Assembly (NCBI GenBank): GCA_030452775.1
Contig: JAKDLQ010000057.1
Coordinates: 1 to 11,041 of the forward strand
Length of the DNA: 11,041 bases
Direction: 5' to 3'
Source: Micrococcales bacterium
GTDB lineage: Bacteria > Actinomycetota > Actinomycetes > Actinomycetales > Dermatophilaceae
The notes under the pieces were generated by a model, which had not been told where the DNA came from, ran no database searches, and saw nothing but the letters and a program-made list of their open reading frames with translations. Each line of letters begins with the position of its first letter. The stretch's first letter is position 1. Positions 6,520-11,041 of the stretch are shown here, piece after piece. The translations under genes and the position numbers were made by a program.

Positions 6520-7737
6520 CTACGAGCGCGGCGCGCGGCGCAGTGCGAGTGGCAGCGTGAGGAGGGTCAGCACAGCGGCGGAAAGGAGCGCGACCGAGAA
6601 TGACGTACGCAAGGCCACCGCCCCGACGAGGATCGACCCGATCCCCGTGCCCGCATCGAAGCCGATGTTCCACACGGCGCTGGCAAGGTTGTGATGGGCC
6701 CGCGAGACGGACCCGAACGCCATGACGAGGGTGAGATTCTGGAGAGCGCCGTATCCGAAGCCGATGAGGACCATCCCGACGAGAAGCGTCAAGGCGCTGG
6801 TTGCCGCAGGCTCCCGCACGGCCAGAGCCACGACGATCAAGCCGATCGTCGTGGCGAGCACCAGCGGCCAGACGAATCGCTCCGCGCCGCGCCGGTCGGC
6901 GAGCAGACCGGCATACCACCGGGTCAATGCCGTGACGAGGCCGAGCAGGAAGAGCCCGGCTGTCGTCAGCAGGGGAGAGGCGACCATCTGTGGGGTGAAG
7001 GTGAGGACCGCGCCGCCGGCGAGCGTCACCCCGAGCAGTAGCACGGTGGGCCGGACGAGGCGCAGGTATGCCGCCCAGCGCCTCGCCCCCGCGGACGCGA
7101 ACCCTGCAGCGGCCTCCGGGCCGAGATGGGCCGTCGAGCCCTGGTGGACGGCACGGGCGAGCCGGATCGCCGCGGGTATCCCGAGCAGCGGCGCCGAGCT
7201 GATGGCGAAGACGGCGAGGTAGCCGGCGTGCTGGGCAAGCCAGGGGCCGAGGGGCAGCAGCACGAGGTTCGGCAGGGCGACCGCGAACCCGTAGACCCCG
7301 ATCGCCTCACCGCGGCGGGCCGGCTCGACGAGCAGGCCGGCTGCCGAACTCCCGGTCACGGTGATGACCCCGAAGCCGACACCCCGCAGGGCAGACAGGG
7401 CGAGCACCGGCCCAAGCGCGTCGCTGAGTGCATAGAGCATGGGAGGTATACCGAGGAAGACCATCCCGGCGACCAGCACCGGCCCCCAACCGAATCGGCG
7501 AAGCGCGCCTGGGACGAAGAGCTGCGTGAGGATGGTGGCGAGCAGGAGCACGCCGTTGACGAGTCCGGACTCGGCCTCGTTAGCACCACCGTGCACTGCC
7601 CAGAGGGGAGCGACAGGCAGCAGTGCGGCATACCCAGCGAAGCCGGTGATGCTGAGCACGACGAGGGCCGGCATGCCGGGTCTGCGCCAAACCGGGTCCC
7701 GCCGGCGGGTTCGAGCCGGCCTTCCCGCATGCGTCAC
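6520..7737 (-). CDS. MFS transporter, 12-helix, drug-efflux-like
   Basis: This is a 405-residue inner membrane secondary transporter of the major facilitator superfamily. Twelve hydrophobic segments can be drawn, beginning PALVVLSITGFAGYAALLP (about 23-41). A hydrophilic central loop at about 196-224 separates two halves of six. The loop between helices 8 and 9 has GLLADRRGAERF (277-288), a clear copy of the MFS A-motif (GxxxDRxGxR); the equivalent loop of the first half (GALRRFGWG, 77-85) is degenerate. The cytoplasmic N-terminus is rich in arginine. I chose GTG 7737; ATG 7674, 21 codons further in, is the alternative and would place the 7740-7778 inverted repeat fully in the leader. The same frame stays open far upstream, but that part is only a shadow of the neighbouring MFS gene. 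Substrate unknown; an exporter is most likely. It is last in the probable glpD transcript, 65 bases after the preceding gene. Confidence 0.88.
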   Translation of the reverse strand: MTHAGRPARTRRRDPVWRRPGMPALVVLSITGFAGYAALLPVAPLWAVHGGANEAESGLVNGVLLLATILTQLFVPGALRRFGWGPVLVAGMVFLGIPPMLYALSDALGPVLALSALRGVGFGVITVTGSSAAGLLVEPARRGEAIGVYGFAVALPNLVLLPLGPWLAQHAGYLAVFAISSAPLLGIPAAIRLARAVHQGSTAHLGPEAAAGFASAGARRWAAYLRLVRPTVLLLGVTLAGGAVLTFTPQMVASPLLTTAGLFLLGLVTALTRWYAGLLADRRGAERFVWPLVLATTIGLIVVALAVREPAATSALTLLVGMVLIGFGYGALQNLTLVMAFGSVSRAHHNLASAVWNIGFDAGTGIGSILVGAVALRTSFSVALLSAAVLTLLTLPLALRRAPRS

Positions 7738-7739
7738 GC

Positions 7740-7778
7740 CCCGACGGTATCCCGGAGGTGCTGCGAGATACCGTCGGG
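7740..7778. promoter_or_regulatory. Perfect 12-bp inverted repeat against the start of the second MFS gene
   Basis: CCCGACGGTATC (7740-7751) and GATACCGTCGGG (7767-7778) are exact reverse complements with a 15-base spacer. The element fills most of the 65-base gap between the two MFS genes and lies two bases before the GTG at 7737. In the minus-strand RNA it would fold into a stem holding the only G-rich ribosome site candidate (GTCGGGG). It may be a terminator or attenuator between the genes, a translation-blocking hairpin, or a repressor operator. Confidence 0.65.
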
Positions 7779-7802
7779 ACGTGGCGGCATTCGGGCTCGT
7801 CG

Positions 7803-9182
7803 TCAGGGCCTCGCTCGTCGCCCACCAGGGATGACGAGCAGAGCGGCGCCCGCCAGTCCGGCCCACATGAGGAGGAACACCGGTGCGTCGCTGCCGCTCG
7901 GATCGTGGAGCGCCGCGAAGACCGCACCGGCGAGGGACAGGCCGATGACGCTGCCGAGGACGTCGGAGATGTTGAGGGACGAGCCGGCCGCGCCGTATTC
8001 CTCGGGGCGGCTGAGCGAGAGGGCGAGGACGGACGTCGAGGCGGTGGCCAGTCCCATACCGAGGCCGGAGAGGGCGGCGCCGACCCCGACGACCAGCGAA
8101 GGCAGGTCGAAGGCGGCGACGCAGGCCAGTACGAGGATGCCGCCGGCGAGGAATCCACCACCGGCCGACACGAGTGCGGGCTTGCGGTCGGCGTAGGCCG
8201 CGTTGGCCTGAATGAAGGACCCGAGTGTCCACCCGACGGCGCCCACGCTGAGCATGAGGCCGGCCAGGCCCGGGGTGAGACCGCGCTCGGCGACGAGCAT
8301 GAGAGGGACGAAGGTCATCGCGCCATCGAACGTGCCGATCAGCAGGAAGCGGCTCGCCATGACCGACGGCAGGCCGCGGGCCATGCGATGGGTCCCGCGC
8401 GGGACGAGGCGCGGGACCGCGACGGCGAGGCCGACCAACCCGAGCCCCGTGGCCCCGATCGCGGCGGCGTTGAGCGGCACGATCCGCTCGGCGCCGACCT
8501 GCATCACCCCGGCGGAGAGGGCGACGACGACGCCTGTCACCGCGATGGTGCGGCTCCGCGAGCGGTGCATGGCCGACGCGGCTACCGCCTCGCCCTCGAT
8601 CTGGCGCCGTCTCGACAGGACGACGACATAGGTGACCGCGACCGGGACCACCGCGAGGAGGAAGACCCAGCGCCAGGACCAGGTCGTCGTGACGACGCCG
8701 GCAACCGGAGGGCCGACGAGGGCGGGCAGGACCCAGGCCGCCGAGAGCCAACTGAACACCGTCGGCCGCACGGCTTCCGGGTACGCCCGACCGATCACGA
8801 CGTAGAGCGCGACGATGATGAGCCCGGCGCCCAGACCTGTCACGAGCCGTCCGGTCAGCAGCATCGAGAAGTTCACGGAGAGGCCTGCGATAACCGAGCC
8901 GGCCGCGAAGAGCAGCTGACCGAGGATCAGCGGTGGGACCGGGCCGCTCTGGTCGGACCACATCCCGGAGACCACGATGCCCACCAGTTCTCCGGTGAGC
9001 ATGATCGAGAAGGCAAGGCCGTAGGAGCGCACGGCATCGAGCTCCTGCGCGACGACGGGCATGGCCGTCGAGACCGCCATGGCCTCGAACGCGATGGTTG
9101 TCACGAGGAAGATGACCGCGACGGTGACGAGGCGGTGGGCCGCAGACCAGGGCCCGCTCGCTCTGTCCGTCACCTGCGCCAC
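7803..9182 (-). CDS. MFS transporter, DHA2-like (multidrug efflux type)
   Basis: This 459-residue major facilitator protein sits in the inner membrane. The first helix carries FEAMAVSTAMPVVAQEL (32-48), the counterpart of the LD-x-TIVNVALP signature of DHA2 exporters. SGMWSDQSG (72-80) is a weak A-motif. GRLVTGLGAGLIIVALYVVIG (111-131) follows, and then WVLPALVGPPVAG (150-162), the antiporter C-motif. A short basic cytoplasmic loop at about 190-211 separates the halves, and the total is 12 to 14 hydrophobic segments. The start is GTG at 9182 with GAGG about 11 bases upstream; a second in-frame GTG three codons later is possible. It begins 57 bases after the glpD stop on the same strand. The protein is clearly different from the next MFS protein, so the pair is not a recent duplication. 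The substrate cannot be told; the motifs favour drug/proton antiport. Confidence 0.9.
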   Translation of the reverse strand: MAQVTDRASGPWSAAHRLVTVAVIFLVTTIAFEAMAVSTAMPVVAQELDAVRSYGLAFSIMLTGELVGIVVSGMWSDQSGPVPPLILGQLLFAAGSVIAGLSVNFSMLLTGRLVTGLGAGLIIVALYVVIGRAYPEAVRPTVFSWLSAAWVLPALVGPPVAGVVTTTWSWRWVFLLAVVPVAVTYVVVLSRRRQIEGEAVAASAMHRSRSRTIAVTGVVVALSAGVMQVGAERIVPLNAAAIGATGLGLVGLAVAVPRLVPRGTHRMARGLPSVMASRFLLIGTFDGAMTFVPLMLVAERGLTPGLAGLMLSVGAVGWTLGSFIQANAAYADRKPALVSAGGGFLAGGILVLACVAAFDLPSLVVGVGAALSGLGMGLATASTSVLALSLSRPEEYGAAGSSLNISDVLGSVIGLSLAGAVFAALHDPSGSDAPVFLLMWAGLAGAALLVIPGGRRARP

Positions 9183-9239
9183 GCTACGTCGTGCCTCGGC
9201 ATCCGGCGGTACACGGGAACACTCTGGCGTTCGGGCGTC

Positions 9240-10964
9240 CTAATCGTTGGAGTGTGAGCGGCTGATCGGGATCTGACGGACATCGGGTGCTGCCAGGCGC
9301 TCTTCGTTGGCCTCGGAGTCGACGAGCTCCTTCTGGGACTCCAGCTCGGCGTCGACACGGGCCTGGTAGGCAGCCACCTCGACGGCGATCTGCCGCTCAT
9401 CCCAGCCGAGGGCCGGCGCAACGAGCTCAGCGACGGCGGCCGCACTGTCGGCTCCGCGGCTCGGCGTCTCGATCGAGATCCGCGTCCTGCGCGTGAGGAA
9501 GTCGTCGAGGTGGAGAGCAGCCTCGTGAGTGGCGGCGTAGAGCAACTCGACCTTGAGATATTCCTCGGCTCCGGGCAGTGGCTCGTACAGCGCGCTGTCC
9601 TTCTCGGCGAGGGCAAAGAGCTCGTGGACGAGGGAGCCGTAGCGCTCGAGCAGATGGGTGATCCGCCAGACCGGGAGACGCTGGTCACGGCCGAGCCTGT
9701 CGATCTGGTTGACGAGGGCCGGGTAGCCTTCCGCCCCCGAGAGCGGGATGCAGTCGGTAACGCTGTCGTTGACGTTGCCGCCGAGGTCCTCGCGAGCCGC
9801 ATCGACGGCGTCCGCCGCCATGACCCGGTAGGTCGTGTACTTGCCGCCCGCGATCGAGACGAGGCCAGGCTGCGGGCGGGCCACGGCGTGCTCGCGGGAG
9901 AGCTGGCTGGTGTCTGCGTTCTCTCCGGACAGGAGCGGTCGCAATCCGGCATAGACCCCGTGGATGTCGTCGTGAGTCAGCGGGACCTTGAGCATGCTGT
10001 TGATGTGGTCGAGGATGTAGTCGATGTCGGCGCGGGTTGCCGCCGGGTGTGACCGGTCGAGGTCCCAGTCGGTGTCGGTCGTGCCGATGATCCAGTGGGT
10101 GCCCCAGGGGATGACCAAGAGCACTGACTTCTCGGTGCGCAGGATGAGGCCGGACTCCGACGTGATCCGGTCGCGAGCGACGACGATGTGCACTCCCTTG
10201 GATGCGCGCACGTGGAACCGCCCTCGGCCCCCGGCCAGGGTCTGGATGTCGTCGGTCCAGACCCCGGTGCAGTTGATGACGACGGAGGCGGGCACGTCGA
10301 TCCGTTCACCCGTCTCGACGTCCTCGACGACGGCGCCGACGATGCGTTCGCCCGCCCGGAGCAGGTCGACGACCCGGGCTGAATTGAGGACCGTCGCTCC
10401 ATAGGCCGCCGCGGTGCGAGCCGTCGTGAGGGTGTGGCGGGCATCGTCGGCCTGCGCGTCGTAGTAGAGGAGCCCGCCGGTCAGGGCGTCCCGGCGCAGG
10501 GCCGGCGCGAGCTTGAGGGCACCGGTACGAGTCAGTTGCTTATGGCGCGGTACGGAGCGCGCTCCAGCCATGGTGTCGTAGAGCGTCAATCCGGCCGTGA
10601 CATAGGGGCGCTCCCAGCCGCGGCTGGTCAAGGGGTAAAGGAACGAAACCGGCCGGACGAGGTGCGGTGCGATAAGGCTGAGCATGAGCTCGCGCTCTCT
10701 GAGCGCCTCACGGACGAGGTCGAAGTTCATCTGCTCGAGGTAGCGCAGCCCGCCATGGAAGAGCTTGGACGAGCGTGATGAGGTACCCGATGCGAAGTCA
10801 CGCTGTTCGACCAGAGCGGTCGAGAGGCCACGGGTGGCGGCATCGAGGGCGGTGCCGGCGCCGGTGACACCGCCTCCGACGACGAGGACGTCAAACTCCG
10901 TCCTGGCCAGACGCTGCCAAGCACGGGACCGGTATTCCGCGTCAAGACGCACGGGACTCGTCAT
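9240..10964 (-). CDS. glpD: Aerobic glycerol-3-phosphate dehydrogenase, FAD-dependent
   Basis: This 574-residue enzyme oxidises sn-glycerol-3-phosphate to dihydroxyacetone phosphate at the cytoplasmic membrane face and passes electrons through FAD to quinone. The FAD-binding Rossmann motif VVGGGVTGAGTALDAATRG is at 28-46, with the ribose-binding acidic residue E53. The family signature SGTSSRSSKLFHGGLRYLE follows at 59-77. GVWTDDI (234-240), IPWG...GTTDTDWD (285-301), YAGLRPLL (338-345) and SIAGGKYTTYR (370-380) are all in place. R74, R342 and K375 match the substrate-contact residues known from E. coli GlpD (R54, R317, K354) by my alignment from memory. The C-terminal DAO_C cap (about 430-540) includes LLYAATHEAALHLDDFLTRRTR (474-495). 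Length is typical of actinobacterial GlpD. ATG 10964 has a good GGAGGG site 6 bases upstream. No glpK or glpF is in the window; two MFS genes follow, probably on the same transcript. Confidence 0.97.
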   Translation of the reverse strand: MTSPVRLDAEYRSRAWQRLARTEFDVLVVGGGVTGAGTALDAATRGLSTALVEQRDFASGTSSRSSKLFHGGLRYLEQMNFDLVREALRERELMLSLIAPHLVRPVSFLYPLTSRGWERPYVTAGLTLYDTMAGARSVPRHKQLTRTGALKLAPALRRDALTGGLLYYDAQADDARHTLTTARTAAAYGATVLNSARVVDLLRAGERIVGAVVEDVETGERIDVPASVVINCTGVWTDDIQTLAGGRGRFHVRASKGVHIVVARDRITSESGLILRTEKSVLLVIPWGTHWIIGTTDTDWDLDRSHPAATRADIDYILDHINSMLKVPLTHDDIHGVYAGLRPLLSGENADTSQLSREHAVARPQPGLVSIAGGKYTTYRVMAADAVDAAREDLGGNVNDSVTDCIPLSGAEGYPALVNQIDRLGRDQRLPVWRITHLLERYGSLVHELFALAEKDSALYEPLPGAEEYLKVELLYAATHEAALHLDDFLTRRTRISIETPSRGADSAAAVAELVAPALGWDERQIAVEVAAYQARVDAELESQKELVDSEANEERLAAPDVRQIPISRSHSND

Positions 10965-10997
10965 CGGCTTCCCTCCAGATGGTGGCTTCGGGTCCCA

Positions 10998-11003
10998 ACT
11001 CTA
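10998..11003 (-). promoter_or_regulatory. Candidate -10 element of glpD
   Basis: On the minus strand TAGAGT fits the TAnnnT pattern of actinobacterial -10 boxes and would give a 5' leader of roughly 27 bases to the ATG at 10964. No good -35 hexamer is found 16-18 bases further upstream, where the sequence is still within the last codons of the upstream reading frame. I see no convincing inverted repeat for a GlpR-type repressor in the 47-base gap. Confidence 0.3.
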
Positions 11004-11011
11004 GATCGTGC

Positions 11012-11041
11012 TCAGAAGGGTGGCGGGTCCTCGTCGCGGGC
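11012..11041 (-). CDS. C-terminal end of a gene cut by the window edge, SSB-like acidic tip
   Basis: Only nine codons and a TGA are inside the window, reading ARDEDPPPF on the minus strand. An acidic run followed by prolines and a terminal phenylalanine is the hallmark of the SSB tail that recruits repair proteins; actinobacterial SSBs often end DEPPF. Nine residues are far too few to be sure: any acidic C-terminus or a non-coding frame could look like this. If real, the gene stops 47 bases before glpD on the same strand. Confidence 0.3.
   Translation of the reverse strand, partial: ARDEDPPPF

Noticed and set aside
7738..8961. N-terminal extension giving an 813-residue version of the second MFS protein
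   Set aside because: The extra 408 residues overlap the first MFS gene in another frame and are arginine-rich with no membrane helices. The real protein begins at GTG 7737 or ATG 7674.
9217..9232. GAAC-N8-GTTC inverted repeat between glpD and the first MFS gene, considered as a LexA/SOS box
   Set aside because: The actinobacterial SOS box has four bases between the half sites (GAAC-N4-GTTC). The spacing here is eight and the flanks are not symmetric.
7758..9257. Plus-strand 499-codon open frame over the DHA2-like gene
   Set aside because: Composition is dominated by D, E, G, R and H, as expected for the antisense of a hydrophobic membrane protein; no domain and no ribosome site.

Overview
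The window comes from a high-GC bacterium. Every real gene shows strong G/C preference at third codon positions, GTG starts are common, and one small gene ends in a LAxTG-type sorting signal followed by a hydrophobic stretch and arginines. The GlpD, Lhr and MFS proteins all read like actinobacterial versions. I infer an actinomycete, perhaps in the Micrococcales/Intrasporangiaceae area. The genus cannot be fixed from sequence reading alone.

Layout: (1) Positions 1-181 are a leader with an imperfect hairpin. (2) Positions 182-4915 (+) hold a full-length Lhr-type superfamily 2 helicase. (3) At 4960-4995 a perfect 14-bp hairpin separates it from a convergent minus-strand block. (4) Positions 5010-6357 (-) hold a processive GT2 glycosyltransferase followed by a 59-residue protein that consists almost entirely of a LAYTG sorting-signal-like segment. 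This pair has its own AT-rich promoter region at about 6420-6480. (5) At 6484-6504 a hairpin probably ends the transcript from the next block. (6) Positions 6520-10964 (-) read, in transcription order, glpD (FAD glycerol-3-phosphate dehydrogenase), a DHA2-like MFS transporter, and a second, unrelated MFS transporter. The gaps are 57 and 65 bases, so this is probably one transcript. A perfect 12-bp inverted repeat lies directly against the GTG start of the last gene. (7) At the right edge, nine codons of a minus-strand gene end in DEDPPPF, which resembles the acidic tip of single-stranded DNA-binding proteins.

How the parts relate: Lhr acts in DNA repair and stands alone here. GlpD feeds glycerol-3-phosphate carbon into central metabolism and electrons into the membrane quinone pool. 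The two MFS genes are probably exporters whose substrates cannot be read from sequence. The most unusual element is the glycosyltransferase plus micro-protein pair. The small gene is absent from automated ORF calls of ordinary length, yet it has an excellent ribosome binding site and a recognisable sortase-like C-terminal architecture. I found no tRNA, rRNA, CRISPR array, insertion sequence or phage gene. No gene-free stretch exceeds 300 bases.
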